From positions 310,001 to 374,000 of the forward strand of contig CP160629.1 of NCBI GenBank assembly GCA_038993745.2: a DNA stretch of 64,000 nt, in the 5' to 3' direction. Source of the DNA: Aliivibrio fischeri. GTDB lineage: Bacteria; Pseudomonadota; Gammaproteobacteria; Enterobacterales; Vibrionaceae. The first letter of the stretch is position 1. Each line of letters opens with the position of its first letter. Both the position numbers and the translations under genes were made by a program. The notes below the pieces were generated by a model, which was not told the origin of the DNA, ran no database searches, and worked only from the letters and a program-made list of their open reading frames with translations. This document shows positions 50,864-60,537 of the stretch, piece after piece.

Positions 50864-51451
50864 TTAGAAAAAACTCTGTTCAATGATAACTACATCGCCC
50901 GGACCTACAGGATAGGTTGGAGCCACATCTTCGATTAACTCATTTGTTGCTGCTGAGCGTACGTTTATAGAATCTCGATCTGATCTGTCTGTGAAGCCAC
51001 CAGCCATAGCAATAGCTTGCTCAACAGTTAAACCAGGCTGAAATTCGTACCCATTTGGGTTTGCCACTTCACCACTGATAAAGAACTTACGAAATGCTTC
51101 AATGCTGACGGTTACCATTGGTTGTAGAATATAGCCGTCAGCTAATCTTGCTTCGATATCTTCTTCAATTTGCGTCGGGGTTCTACCAGATAATTTAATT
51201 TCACCAAGGTAAGGGAAATTAACATAGCCTCCACGGTGTATTTTTAGGCGTGTGGTCATTTCTGGCTCTTTGAAAACTGAGATTTGAATAGTGTCTCCGG
51301 CACCTAAAATATAACCAAGATCTTCTTTCTGTTGGGATTGTTCAGTTTTTGCTTTTTCTTGTGTATCAGAAGGCGTGTCTTGAGCTTCAGATGCAAATGC
51401 ATTAGAAACAAAAGATAGAAATAGGCAAAAAGAAATAAATAAGGGTTTCAT
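50864..51451 (-). CDS. Short polysaccharide export (OPX) protein, Wza/GumB-like
   Basis: A 195-residue exported protein with a signal peptide (residues 1-20, NAFA-S) and no lipobox cysteine. The Poly_export domain is at about residues 48-125 (YILGAGDTIQISVFKEPEM, VNFPYLGEIKLSGRT). One SLBB domain is at about 128-190 (FFISGEVANPNGYEFQPG). It is about half the length of E. coli Wza and lacks the C-terminal amphipathic helix that spans the outer membrane, so it likely needs a separate barrel. The adjacent beta-barrel gene is the obvious partner. It is separated from the copolymerase by 3 bp. Confidence 0.88.
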   Translation of the reverse strand: MKPLFISFCLFLSFVSNAFASEAQDTPSDTQEKAKTEQSQQKEDLGYILGAGDTIQISVFKEPEMTTRLKIHRGGYVNFPYLGEIKLSGRTPTQIEEDIEARLADGYILQPMVTVSIEAFRKFFISGEVANPNGYEFQPGLTVEQAIAMAGGFTDRSDRDSINVRSAATNELIEDVAPTYPVGPGDVVIIEQSFF

Positions 51452-52768
51452 CTAAATTTGCACCTTAGTTGTAAACATAATAAGTGATTTATCATAGCCT
51501 AACGTTTGAGTAACCGTTTCGACTGAATTAATGGTGAAATCATCGAATTCCTTATTGGACTCATTCACAAGTTGTTGGTAGCTCAGTTCAAATTGAATCG
51601 AAGGTCTAAATTTATAGGTAATTTTAGCTATAGCTTCTGTTTTTGTTTCAACTTTATCTGAGCTTTTATCTTTATCTGCGCTGGTTTTATAGCGGTAACC
51701 CAATGTGGTGGAAAGTCTACTCGACCACCAAAAATGTTCCCAGTTAGTTCCATATTCAGTATTTAGAACATAACCACCAACTTCTGTTGGATCCTCTACT
51801 GATTGATCTGTGTAAAAGTGAAAGCTAGAGTGTCTTACTGGGCTCCATTTGATGTCTATATCCCAGTTTAATCCCCCAAAATTCTCTGAGTCAGGGTTGT
51901 TGGGGAAATCTTTATAAAGCCAAGCAATATTGGCATCTATTGTTGTTTTTCCTGTTCTGATCGTTTTAATGCCAGCGATAAAAAACGTTTCATTAGTGTC
52001 TTTAAGGTTATTAATTTTGTAGTGCCTTAAGTTACTAACGATAGAATAACGAAACCGAGTTCGACTGGATGCTTGATCAAATAGTTCAATAGTGAATGTT
52101 GTTTGATCCCACTCTTGATCTTCGATGTATTGGTTAAAGTTATAGATACTTCCAGATGTAAAATTGGAAGTTCTGTCATCATAAGTAAAGTCTTTGTACT
52201 GAACTGCAAAGCTTAACTTTCCAATACTATCTTGCTTATCAATACTGTAGCGTAATTCAGTATGAAACATGTTTGTTTCTAAAACATCAGTAATACCATA
52301 TTTTTGAAACTGTTCAGCTGATAAACCATCAGTTAATCCTTCGCCTCGGTTTTCATGACCAATCGTATTTTCTATGGTGAAAAGTAAATCGTTGTTCAAT
52401 CCTTTTTTCCAAGCACCAATCAATGCAATGTGGTGGTCATAGTAATCATCGGATGTATTATTTTCTTGGTATTGTCTATAGTCGCCTGTGTATTGCAAGG
52501 TATAGACATCTGCATTATGAACCCCTTTTAGTTGCACAAATGGCTTAACATTAAAGAAATCAGATTGTACATGTGGTGTATGGTCTGACTGATAATTTAC
52601 GTTATCATCATAGCCATAATCTACAGCTACATTACTTTGGTATTCTACGCCTGCCGGGCCGATATGTGGTTTTGGTGTTAAATAAGCATAACAAGAACTG
52701 CTTACTAATGAAGTAGTAAGCAGTATAAGTTTGTTGAAAGATATTGGCGTTTTAGTAGGCCGTATCAC
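51452..52768 (-). CDS. Outer membrane beta-barrel protein of the polysaccharide operon (BBP2/VpsM-like)
   Basis: A 438-residue protein with a signal peptide (about residues 1-28). Alternating hydrophobic/polar strands ending in aromatics continue to the C-terminus (SLIMFTTKVQI), as in outer-membrane barrels. The start of the mature part, VDYGYDDNVNYQSDHTP, matches the putative beta-barrel porin 2 family seen in VpsM and EpsL-type proteins. It abuts the OPX gene. Forming the outer-membrane pore for the polymer is inferred from that pairing. Confidence 0.78.
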   Translation of the reverse strand: MIRPTKTPISFNKLILLTTSLVSSSCYAYLTPKPHIGPAGVEYQSNVAVDYGYDDNVNYQSDHTPHVQSDFFNVKPFVQLKGVHNADVYTLQYTGDYRQYQENNTSDDYYDHHIALIGAWKKGLNNDLLFTIENTIGHENRGEGLTDGLSAEQFQKYGITDVLETNMFHTELRYSIDKQDSIGKLSFAVQYKDFTYDDRTSNFTSGSIYNFNQYIEDQEWDQTTFTIELFDQASSRTRFRYSIVSNLRHYKINNLKDTNETFFIAGIKTIRTGKTTIDANIAWLYKDFPNNPDSENFGGLNWDIDIKWSPVRHSSFHFYTDQSVEDPTEVGGYVLNTEYGTNWEHFWWSSRLSTTLGYRYKTSADKDKSSDKVETKTEAIAKITYKFRPSIQFELSYQQLVNESNKEFDDFTINSVETVTQTLGYDKSLIMFTTKVQI

Positions 52769-54164
52769 TCACAAATCCTTTGAAAACAGTTAAGAAAATA
52801 ATCTTAAGATCCATTGATAAAGACCAGTTTTGTAAGTATTTAATATCATACTCTACACGCTTTTCCATCTTATCTAATGTATCGGTTTCTCCACGGTAGC
52901 CATTGATTTGTGCTAGCCCAGTAATACCGGGTTTAATTTTATGTCTTACCATGTAATTGTCGACTAACACGCGGTACTCCTCATTATGTGCAACAGCATG
53001 AGGTCGAGGGCCAACAATAGACATACTTCCTTGTAATACATTAATAAACTGTGGGAGTTCATCTAATGATGTTCTGCGGATAAAACTTCCAAAGCGAGTA
53101 ACCCTAGGATCATTTTTAGTTGCTTGAGTAACTACTTCAGAATTTTCCATTACTTTCATTGAACGGAACTTCCATACTTTAATTTTTTTACCACCTAGGC
53201 CATACCTGTCCTGTTTAAATAGAATAGGACCTGGAGAGCTTAATTTCACACCTAAAGCGACAAGACACAGAACTGGTAGAATTAATAATGTGATCAATGA
53301 ACCGATAACAATATCTTCAATGCGCTTAATGACAGCTCCCAACCCTTCGAATGGTGAACTGAAAATACTAAATGTATGTACATTTCCAATGCGCTTTATT
53401 TGCGAAACACTTAACTTATAAGTATAGAGATCTGGAACAATGTAAGCATTCACCGTCGAGTTTGATAATTGGTGAATGATGTCTTTTATACGATCTTTAG
53501 CCACCATAGGCAGTGCAATATACACACTTTGAATTTCGTCATTTTTTACTTTTTCAATCAGTTCTGACACTTTACCGGCATAACCACTTTTATTTACATA
53601 ACTAAAGCGACTGCTTGAACGGTCATCATAAAATTCAATACTAACTTTTTGATTCTTATATTTTGAAATTAACGCTTGCTCAATTGAAAGACCTGCTGGG
53701 GTTAAACCAATAATCGCGATCTTATTTATCTTTAATCTCGGTATGACAATAAAGGTGTAGCTTAAGGTGCAAATTGTTCGAGAAAGAGAGAGAGCACCCC
53801 AAACACAAATATACCAAAGAAGGGATATATGAGAGTTTAGGTTGCTGATCTTCATGCCTTCTAAATTTGCAAGGCGAAGCTTTAATATAAAAAATACTGA
53901 TACTGTAAGGAGTAAAGAGAAAGTTAGTCTTAAAAGATATTTCTTTAACTCAACTTTTGTATTGATGGTGTACAGACCTGAGTATTCACTAAGCAGTAAA
54001 AAAATAGTAGAAAATAAAAGGCCAGCAGAGAGATCGACTGCTGTTTCCTCAAGTCCGTGAACAGATAGGATAAAGGTCAGCAATAAGTTAATTGCTATAA
54101 AGTCAAATGCCTTTGTTAAGGTACGATAACTATCACTTATCATTTTTATATTTTGTTGTTTCAT
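52752..54164 (-). CDS. Undecaprenyl-phosphate glucose phosphotransferase (WcaJ/VpsL family)
   Basis: A 470-residue initiating transferase that moves hexose-1-phosphate from UDP-sugar to undecaprenyl phosphate. Four N-terminal helices (about residues 13-115) lead to a Rossmann-like CoA-binding-type domain. A fifth hydrophobic segment is near residues 275-300. The PF02397 catalytic domain includes [37 protein letters not shown] and SIVGPRPH. The ATG at 54164 is used because AGGAG sits six bases upstream. It is the first gene of the exopolysaccharide operon. Glucose is the likely first sugar, with UDP-glucose coming from GalU, but galactose is possible. Confidence 0.9.
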   Translation of the reverse strand: MKQQNIKMISDSYRTLTKAFDFIAINLLLTFILSVHGLEETAVDLSAGLLFSTIFLLLSEYSGLYTINTKVELKKYLLRLTFSLLLTVSVFFILKLRLANLEGMKISNLNSHISLLWYICVWGALSLSRTICTLSYTFIVIPRLKINKIAIIGLTPAGLSIEQALISKYKNQKVSIEFYDDRSSSRFSYVNKSGYAGKVSELIEKVKNDEIQSVYIALPMVAKDRIKDIIHQLSNSTVNAYIVPDLYTYKLSVSQIKRIGNVHTFSIFSSPFEGLGAVIKRIEDIVIGSLITLLILPVLCLVALGVKLSSPGPILFKQDRYGLGGKKIKVWKFRSMKVMENSEVVTQATKNDPRVTRFGSFIRRTSLDELPQFINVLQGSMSIVGPRPHAVAHNEEYRVLVDNYMVRHKIKPGITGLAQINGYRGETDTLDKMEKRVEYDIKYLQNWSLSMDLKIIFLTVFKGFVSDTAY

Positions 54165-54421
54165 ATCGCTCCTGGGCATTAGGGGGAGTAATCACCATTA
54201 TAAATGATGAATAAACTTTTAAAGTTAGCTTTTCGTCAAAAAAATGGCATCATATATTTTGATAGTTGGGAGCGCAATCTCATCTTTTGCGAACTTGATG
54301 AATTTTCTAATAAATTGAACGTTAAATTGTGAGAAATTACTCTCTAATTTTTATTACTATAGTATGCTTTCTCCGTTTAGGGGTATCAGATTTCACAACG
54401 AACGTGTTAGACTGATGACTA

Positions 54422-54437
54422 CTGTATATATAACCGG
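54422..54437 (+). promoter_or_regulatory. Weak LexA-like site upstream of ssb
   Basis: CTGTATATATAACCGG gives CTG-N10-CGG. The left half (TACTGTATATATA) is a perfect LexA half site and the right half has one mismatch. It lies 40 bp before the ssb start, where an SOS operator is known in E. coli between uvrA and ssb. The rest of 54180-54476 holds only promoter sequence; no gene was seen. Confidence 0.4.
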
Positions 54438-54476
54438 GTGAAAACCGTTTTCCCCCTTAATAATCTGGAGCAAACT

Positions 54477-55010
54477 ATGGCCAGCCGTGGTGTTAATAAA
54501 GTTATCCTTGTTGGTAACTTAGGGCAAGATCCTGAAATCCGTTACATGCCAAGTGGCGGTGCGGTAGCGAATATTACAATTGCAACGTCTGAAACTTGGC
54601 GTGACAAGGCAACTGGTGAGCAACGTGAAAAAACAGAATGGCACCGTGTTGCTCTGTTTGGCAAATTAGCAGAAGTTGCTGGTGAGTACTTACGTAAAGG
54701 CTCTCAAGTTTACGTTGAAGGTCAATTACAAACACGTAAATGGCAAGACCAGAATGGTCAAGACCGTTTTACAACAGAAGTAGTTGTTCAGGGCTTTAAC
54801 GGTGTAATGCAAATGCTTGGTGGTCGCGGACAAGGTGCTCCAGCTGGCGGTCAACAACAGCAAGGTAATTGGGGCCAGCCTCAACAACCGGCACAGCAGA
54901 ATAATTTTGCGCCTCAACAACAGCAGGCTCCTCAACAACAAGCTCCACAAGCTGCTCAACCTCAATACAATGAGCCGCCAATGGATTTTGATGATGACAT
55001 CCCGTTCTAA
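54477..55010 (+). CDS. ssb: Single-stranded DNA-binding protein SSB
   Basis: A 177-residue tetrameric OB-fold protein for DNA replication and repair. The OB domain occupies residues 1-112: [48 protein letters not shown] Gln/Pro/Gly-rich linker follows, then the conserved acidic tip MDFDDDIPF that recruits repair and replication partners. The ATG at 54477 (GGAG eight bases upstream) is chosen over an in-frame ATG-like start at 54438 by homology. Confidence 0.97.
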   Translation: MASRGVNKVILVGNLGQDPEIRYMPSGGAVANITIATSETWRDKATGEQREKTEWHRVALFGKLAEVAGEYLRKGSQVYVEGQLQTRKWQDQNGQDRFTTEVVVQGFNGVMQMLGGRGQGAPAGGQQQQGNWGQPQQPAQQNNFAPQQQQAPQQQAPQAAQPQYNEPPMDFDDDIPF

Positions 55011-55040
55011 TAATTGGACGTGTGTTAACTGATTTAAAAT

Positions 55041-55071
55041 AAAAAAGCCTCGATAATATCGAGGCTTTTTT
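55041..55071. terminator. Bidirectional terminator after ssb
   Basis: AAAAAGCCTCGAT pairs with ATCGAGGCTTTTT around AAT, with A and T runs on both sides. It serves ssb and the converging membrane-protein gene. Confidence 0.92.
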
Positions 55072-55094
55072 CTATCTGTTAGTTATCTAGTGTT

Positions 55095-55784
55095 CTAATC
55101 TTTAATTTGAACAGAAAGAGTTGGAAACTGCTCAGATATATAGGTTGTTGCTGTGTAGATTAATGTTGCAATGCCTAGCATCTCAAGTGTTTCTTCGATA
55201 GTGTAGCTGATGGCATATATCAATGCATCGGTACCGTGTTGTTCTGCAATTTTACCGCCGATAAGCTCCATAACTAGAGCTCCAGAAACATAAATAATAC
55301 CAGCAAGAATTAATCGGTTTCGAGTATTGGTAGGAAGTCTAAATAAAAATTTGAAATAGGTTAAACCAAAAACCAAAAGTAGTGCTGCATAAGGGATTAC
55401 CCATGCAAAATAAAGAATACCTGTTGTATTTAGAGAATTACGAACTGGTCCTACTAACATCTCATGCAACTCAGTCATTTCATCTAAAGCTAAAAACAGA
55501 AAGATAGCACTTAATCCTGCCCAAGCTAGGTATTGTTCATTTTTATTGAAGTGCACGTAGGCTATTAGTGCTAATAACACACTCGCGAAAATCATAGCGC
55601 AAGATGAATACAGGGTTGGAACGTTCATTTCTTTATCGACGTTAAAGAGACGAATAATAGTTTCCATATGAGAGTATGATAAAAAATGCTCAGAAATAAT
55701 GGCAAAGCCATTTGCGATAACAAGGAATACGATAATTGAAATAAAAAACATCAATAGCTTTTTCGAGTTAAGTTCAATATTCAC
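55095..55784 (-). CDS. Conserved polytopic membrane protein of unknown function
   Basis: A 229-residue protein with six or seven predicted helices (about residues 10-32, 57-77, 88-104, 120-142, 155-180, 186-212). The striking residues are acidic and His groups inside or beside membrane segments: FLFLALDEMTELHE near 95-108, ELIGGKIAEQHGTD near 173-186 and YTIEETLEMLG near 193-203. Repeated E/D/H residues in helices suggest an intramembrane metal site, as in some hydrolases or desaturase-like enzymes. No function is assigned and no partner gene is adjacent; csrD is divergent and ssb converges. Confidence 0.7.
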   Translation of the reverse strand: MNIELNSKKLLMFFISIIVFLVIANGFAIISEHFLSYSHMETIIRLFNVDKEMNVPTLYSSCAMIFASVLLALIAYVHFNKNEQYLAWAGLSAIFLFLALDEMTELHEMLVGPVRNSLNTTGILYFAWVIPYAALLLVFGLTYFKFLFRLPTNTRNRLILAGIIYVSGALVMELIGGKIAEQHGTDALIYAISYTIEETLEMLGIATLIYTATTYISEQFPTLSVQIKD

Positions 55785-55990
55785 GTTAATACCTTAAATG
55801 TGTAGGTTGATTAATTGAGTAGAATTACTCTGGTTTATGTAAAGTTTAGTGTTAGCAACGGTGCGTATTGTATAGAGTTATTAGTAAAATATTTGTATTA
55901 TATCTAATACGTATTTAGAGAATGTTCTAAATTTATCAATGAATTTGTGTATATATTCACAATCTATTTTCTTCAAGGAAGAAGAGGTTA

Positions 55991-57970
55991 ATGAGAAAAA
56001 CGCCTAGTTTACGTTTAAGTAACCGCTTAATTTCGTTTGTTACTTTGATGGTTTCTGCCGCAATATTTATATTATTTATTGGGGGTACTATCTCAGTTAA
56101 GCAAATTGGTACAGAGTATCTAGATCATTATTTAACAGGGGTTGTTACCGTTGTTGATGAAGAGTTAGTCAATCCTGAAAAAGCGAAATCCATGGAAACG
56201 TGGCTACCAAAACTGCTGAAAGCCAGTAATGTGGTTAGCATGGAGCTGTCTTCTTCTACTGGGCCTGTATACTCTTTTCAAAGCTTAGCTATTATTCCTG
56301 ATGATAGTTTGTTGTACCATAAAACACTTCCACTACAAATCAATAAAGGATATGAAATTTCCTTTAAGTCAGTACCTCCTTACAGTGCTTTTACTTATTC
56401 ATTGGGAGCTCTATTTTCTATTACTGCTGCCATTGCAGTTATCGTTGTTTCACTCTTATGGGGTGTTGTTTGGCTGAGAAAACAATTACATGGTTCTGAG
56501 TTATTAGAAGAAAGAGGTCGGATGCTATTGGCTGGGAAACTTGACGATTACTCTATCGGTAGCGAAGAAGAATGGCCAGCCACAGCAAGTTTAGCATTAG
56601 ATAATATTATTGCGGAATTAAAAGATGCAAGAAAAGAACGCAGCCGTTTTGATACCTTTATTCGAACTCATACTTTTTTAGATCAATTAACTGGCTCAGC
56701 GAATAGAGTGTTATTTGATAGTAAATTAGAGTCTATTTTGCAGGAATCTCAAAGCCAAGGGGTTCTATTATTACTCCGTATTAATGGCTGGGAAGAATTA
56801 GTTGAAGAGCAAGGAAGTGCTGTTGGTGATGAATTAATTGTTGAGGTAGGAAAGCAATTAAATAATATAATGCAACGTTACAGTGATAGTGTTCTTTCTC
56901 GTTATTATCAATCAGACTTTGCTTTATTGGTTCCCCAACAATCATTGAAAGAGGCGAAATCACTAGCTGCTCAATGCCTAAAATTAATAGAAAAAATTAA
57001 TCCACCTCGTAGCTTGGACCGTGATAACTGGTGTCATATTGGGGTGAGTATGTTTGTAAGCGGCGAACGACGTGGCCGTTTGATGGAAGAGCTTGATATG
57101 GCTCATCGTAGCGCCTTACTTCAAAACAATAACACTTGGTCGTTATTTAAAAAGCAGCAGCAATTAGCAGAGAGCTTGGGTAGCGTTCGATGGAGAACCT
57201 TATTTGATGCTATTTTTCAGCAAGATAAATTAATTATTTATAAGCAGCCAACTTTTTTATTTGAGGGTAATGAACTTGTACCTCTTCATTTAGAGTTATT
57301 TTCACGCATAAAAGATGAAAATGGTGTTCAAATTAAGGCTTCACGTTTCTTACCTGCAATTAAACAAGTAGGGTATCAAGTCAAACTTGATAGTGCGGTC
57401 TTAAAACAAGTGTTCCCTTTATTAAGTGACCCTGAATTAAATCATCATTCGTTCTCAGTTCATTTACAGGTTAAGAGCATTACTAATGCGGCATTTATCC
57501 GTCAATTAAGAAATCGTTTATTGCAAACGCCAAGAGCACAGCTTCAACGACTAAGTTTTGAGTTAATTGAAGGTCAGGTTGTTACCTATTTAGATGCTGT
57601 AAGACCCGTCGCAAAAATGTTAAAAAGTTTTGGTTGTCAATTGGTCGTAGAGCAAGCGGGAAGAACGATTGTAAGTACTCATTATATTAAAGATTTGAAT
57701 GTTGATTTTGTAAAACTCCATCGTAGTTTAATGAAGGACATTCATCAGAGATATGAGAATCAGTTGTTTGTTCGTAGCTTGTTAGGAGCGTGTGAAACCA
57801 CGGGAGCTCAAGTAATTGCTGTTGGTATAGAAAAAGAAAAGGAATTTAGATTATTAAAAGATCTTGGCGTTGAAGGTGGGCAAGGGCGGTTTTTTGAATC
57901 AGAAACGGCTCTACATCATCGCCAAGAAAAGGTATCTATACCTAAGCGAAGAAGCCGTTGGGGTAAATAA
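55991..57970 (+). CDS. csrD: RNase E specificity factor CsrD (MshH)
   Basis: A 659-residue inner-membrane protein with helices at about 13-32 and 136-162 around a periplasmic segment, then a HAMP-like linker. A degenerate GGDEF domain (about 225-370) has YYQSDF in place of GGDEF. A degenerate EAL domain (about 395-640) has HLELF where EAL would be. The same losses occur in E. coli CsrD, which binds Csr sRNAs' decay machinery and targets CsrB/C for RNase E instead of making or breaking c-di-GMP. It is named mshH in vibrios because it precedes the msh operon. RBS AGAGG. Confidence 0.9.
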   Translation: MRKTPSLRLSNRLISFVTLMVSAAIFILFIGGTISVKQIGTEYLDHYLTGVVTVVDEELVNPEKAKSMETWLPKLLKASNVVSMELSSSTGPVYSFQSLAIIPDDSLLYHKTLPLQINKGYEISFKSVPPYSAFTYSLGALFSITAAIAVIVVSLLWGVVWLRKQLHGSELLEERGRMLLAGKLDDYSIGSEEEWPATASLALDNIIAELKDARKERSRFDTFIRTHTFLDQLTGSANRVLFDSKLESILQESQSQGVLLLLRINGWEELVEEQGSAVGDELIVEVGKQLNNIMQRYSDSVLSRYYQSDFALLVPQQSLKEAKSLAAQCLKLIEKINPPRSLDRDNWCHIGVSMFVSGERRGRLMEELDMAHRSALLQNNNTWSLFKKQQQLAESLGSVRWRTLFDAIFQQDKLIIYKQPTFLFEGNELVPLHLELFSRIKDENGVQIKASRFLPAIKQVGYQVKLDSAVLKQVFPLLSDPELNHHSFSVHLQVKSITNAAFIRQLRNRLLQTPRAQLQRLSFELIEGQVVTYLDAVRPVAKMLKSFGCQLVVEQAGRTIVSTHYIKDLNVDFVKLHRSLMKDIHQRYENQLFVRSLLGACETTGAQVIAVGIEKEKEFRLLKDLGVEGGQGRFFESETALHHRQEKVSIPKRRSRWGK

Positions 57971-58089
57971 AATTCTCTTATTTTGTTAATAACGGTCGTA
58001 TCCTAAAAGAATAGAATGTTGTATGATTGCGCGTCACTTGTGTTCTTTATGAGAACGTTGTAAGTAAAGTAAGAAAAGTCGAGCAATCA

Positions 58090-59552
58090 ATGAAAATTAT
58101 GGATGCACTGAAAAAGCTGAAACTATCTCGTTCAGTAAAAACCACCACGTCAATTGTGATTTTACAAGGTGGTGTTTATATTGCGAAAAGTGATGGATTT
58201 GATGAGCTTCAAGAGCATTATTTTACGCCAATAAATCAACCTCAATCATGGAAAGATGTGATTGTTGAAGCGTGCGAGAAAGCTGGAGTAACCAATTCTA
58301 GTGCCAGTGTTATTTTAGGTTCTCACCTGTATCAATCTTTTCAAATAGATAATCCTAATTTACCAAAAGAAGAGTTGGCTGGAGCGTTACCTTTCTTAGT
58401 GAAAGATCTTATTACCGATCGTATTGCTGATATTGTTGCTGATGGTATAGAAACGATAAATGGCAAGCTTCAGGTTTATATATCTCAAGTTACTACGCTT
58501 CATACATTGATTGACTCATTAAGTCCTCTATCGATTCAAATAAATAATGTGACGCCAGATGAACTACTTTGGGCTTACTCTCAGCCTGAAGACGGTAGCT
58601 TTATGTTATTAAATCATAGCCAGTCTGCTGATTTTAAATTATTGGCGTTTAATAATGGTCACTTACATTTAAACCGCTCTTTACGTGGTATTACTGCACC
58701 ATTAACTGGGGAGCAAGCTAATAGTTTTCAAATGGACAGCTTGGCATTAGAGCTACAGCGCTCACTTGACTACTTAAGCTCTCAATTACATGGCGTAAGC
58801 ATTAATAATTTGTTTTTTCGTTGTGATGATGAAGACGATGCCCTTCTTGCTCTTGAGTTGCAAAATCGATTAGGCGTAAAGGTTGCTTCATTACTTGTTG
58901 ATGAACCAAGAGCTTTTCGTTCTGGAGAAGTTTTGGCGTGGTTAGCTTTATTTAATACGCCAAGTATCAATTTGTTTCATGAAACGTTAAAACCTAAAAC
59001 AGATTATTTTACATTACAAAATGTGATGATCAGTTGGGGGTAGGGTTAGCGTTAAGTATTGCTGTTGTTGGGTATTACCAATGGCAAATTTACAATTTAG
59101 AGACAACGATAAACGCAAATTCATTAAAAGAAAGTAATTATAAACAAGAATTAGCTACGTTAAATAAGAAATTAGAGAGTCACAAACCTTCGGCAGCTAA
59201 GTTAGCTGCGATTAAGCGATTAAATGATGATATTCAATCGAAAAAAGCTTCATTAAAGGTGATTGATAATTTTGACGAGGGAATGCAAGTTGGTTACTCG
59301 GGAGTGATGAGTAGCTTGACTCAATTAGGTAAAGGAAACATCTCGCTTAATAAAATCTATATTTCTGGCGATAAGGTTAACTTTGCTGGTTATGCTCGTA
59401 CGCCTGATGTTATTCCTCGCTGGGTTCAGAGCTTTGATAGTGAATTGCATTTAGTTGGACGTACTTTTGATCAACTTGAAATAAAAACAGACGATAAAGG
59501 TCTGGTGTCATTTATTTTAAATACTAAGGCATCAGAGGGTAATCATGAGTAA
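58090..59552 (+). CDS. mshI: MSHA biogenesis protein MshI, PilM-PilN fusion (one apparent frameshift)
   Basis: The first 317 residues (58090-59043) are PilM-like, with an actin-like fold (IVILQGGVYIAKSDG at the start). They run into SINLFHETLKPKTDYF, the INL motif that opens PilN proteins. One added G in the five-G run at 59036-59040 joins MISWG directly to VGLALSIAVVGYYQWQIYNL, a membrane helix plus coiled coil. The repaired protein is 487 residues. The fused layout fits the single mshI gene of other vibrios. It would form the inner-membrane alignment complex of the MSHA pilus. The start at 58090 is preferred for its GAG RBS and homology; 58099 is possible. Confidence 0.82.
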
Positions 59553-60183
59553 TTGGAATCAAGTAAAAGAGAAATTTGGTGCTTTGTCGCAAAGAGAAAA
59601 AGTACTCATTACATTGGTTGGCTGGGTTGCGGTAATCTTCATTTCATTAAGTTTGTTTATTGAACCTAAAATTGAACAATATCATCAATCCCAACAAAAA
59701 GTGGTGCGTATTACTAATTCGATTTCATCTCTAAAACAGCAGATAGAATTAGCTGAATTTCGTTTAAAGAAAGACCCTAATGTTGAAATTAATAAACAAT
59801 ATCAGCAATTAATGATCGAGAGTCAGGATTTAGCTGATCTGCTTTTTAGTCGTGTCGCGTCATTGGTTTCCCCAAGCCAAATGGCTTCTTTATTAGAAAA
59901 AGTATTAAAGAAATCGTCAAAGTTAAAGTTACAGTCTATGACCACATTGCCATCTGAACGTTTACTTGATGAAAATAATAATGCTGGTTATTACATTCAC
60001 CCGGTGAAGATTGTGTTGTCTGGCGAATATTTTGATATTGAAGAGTACCTCTCTCACTTAGAGGCGCTTCCTGTAAAATATTATTGGCGAAACTTTCATT
60101 ATGAAGTGAAAAAATACCCTATTGCAGAAGTCACAATTGAAGTTTACACCCTTGGTTCAAGTCGTGGGTTTATTGGTGGTTAA
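59545..60183 (+). CDS. mshJ: MSHA biogenesis protein MshJ (PilO-like)
   Basis: A 212-residue bitopic inner-membrane protein. A short cytoplasmic start (KEKFGALSQREKVL) leads to one helix at about residues 21-41, a coiled coil to about 90, and a PilO/GspM-like ferredoxin domain. It partners MshI in the alignment complex of the mannose-sensitive haemagglutinin pilus. It overlaps mshI by 8 bp and precedes mshK by 1 bp. Confidence 0.88.
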   Translation: MSNWNQVKEKFGALSQREKVLITLVGWVAVIFISLSLFIEPKIEQYHQSQQKVVRITNSISSLKQQIELAEFRLKKDPNVEINKQYQQLMIESQDLADLLFSRVASLVSPSQMASLLEKVLKKSSKLKLQSMTTLPSERLLDENNNAGYYIHPVKIVLSGEYFDIEEYLSHLEALPVKYYWRNFHYEVKKYPIAEVTIEVYTLGSSRGFIGG

Positions 60184-60184
60184 T

Positions 60185-60526
60185 ATGAAAAATCGCTTTT
60201 TAGTTTTTATTCTTATGTCTTTACCACTTTCTGTATCTGCATCTGAAGCGGTATTGGGGCATGATCCAACAGAACCATTAAGTTGGAGTACTCCTGCTCC
60301 AGCTCAAAAAAAGGTAATAAAAAAACGTCAATATTTCCCTTCTTTGCAAGCAATAAATTGCAATGCAAAGTCTGATTGTTATGCCGTATTAGATGATAAA
60401 TCAATGAAAAGAGGCGATAAAGTCTCAGGTTATACATTATTAACCATTGGTGAAGAAAGCGTTTCGATTGGTCGTGCGGGTAAGCAATGGCAACTTTCTC
60501 TATTTCCACAAAATATTAAAAATTAA
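60185..60526 (+). CDS. mshK: MSHA biogenesis protein MshK (PilP-like)
   Basis: A 113-residue exported protein with a signal peptide at residues 1-20 (SLPLSVSA-S). The motif HDPTEPLSW and a small beta domain at the C-terminus (SLQAINCNAKSDCYAVLDDK, then GDKVSGYTLLTIGEESV) resemble the C-domain of PilP/GspC-type connectors. The ATG at 60185 gives a proper signal peptide, so an upstream in-frame start is rejected. It links the inner-membrane complex to the secretin MshL. Confidence 0.85.
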   Translation: MKNRFLVFILMSLPLSVSASEAVLGHDPTEPLSWSTPAPAQKKVIKKRQYFPSLQAINCNAKSDCYAVLDDKSMKRGDKVSGYTLLTIGEESVSIGRAGKQWQLSLFPQNIKN

Positions 60527-60537
60527 GGTTTGCAGTA

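Noticed and set aside
54180..54476. JUMPstart/ops element for RfaH ahead of the polysaccharide operon
   Set aside because: No GGCGGTAG-type motif was found on the coding strand.
41323..54476. Mobile-element origin of the polysaccharide operon shown by flanking repeats or an integrase
   Set aside because: No insertion sequence, integrase or direct repeats were seen at galU or ssb; replacement by homologous recombination in flanking genes is as likely.
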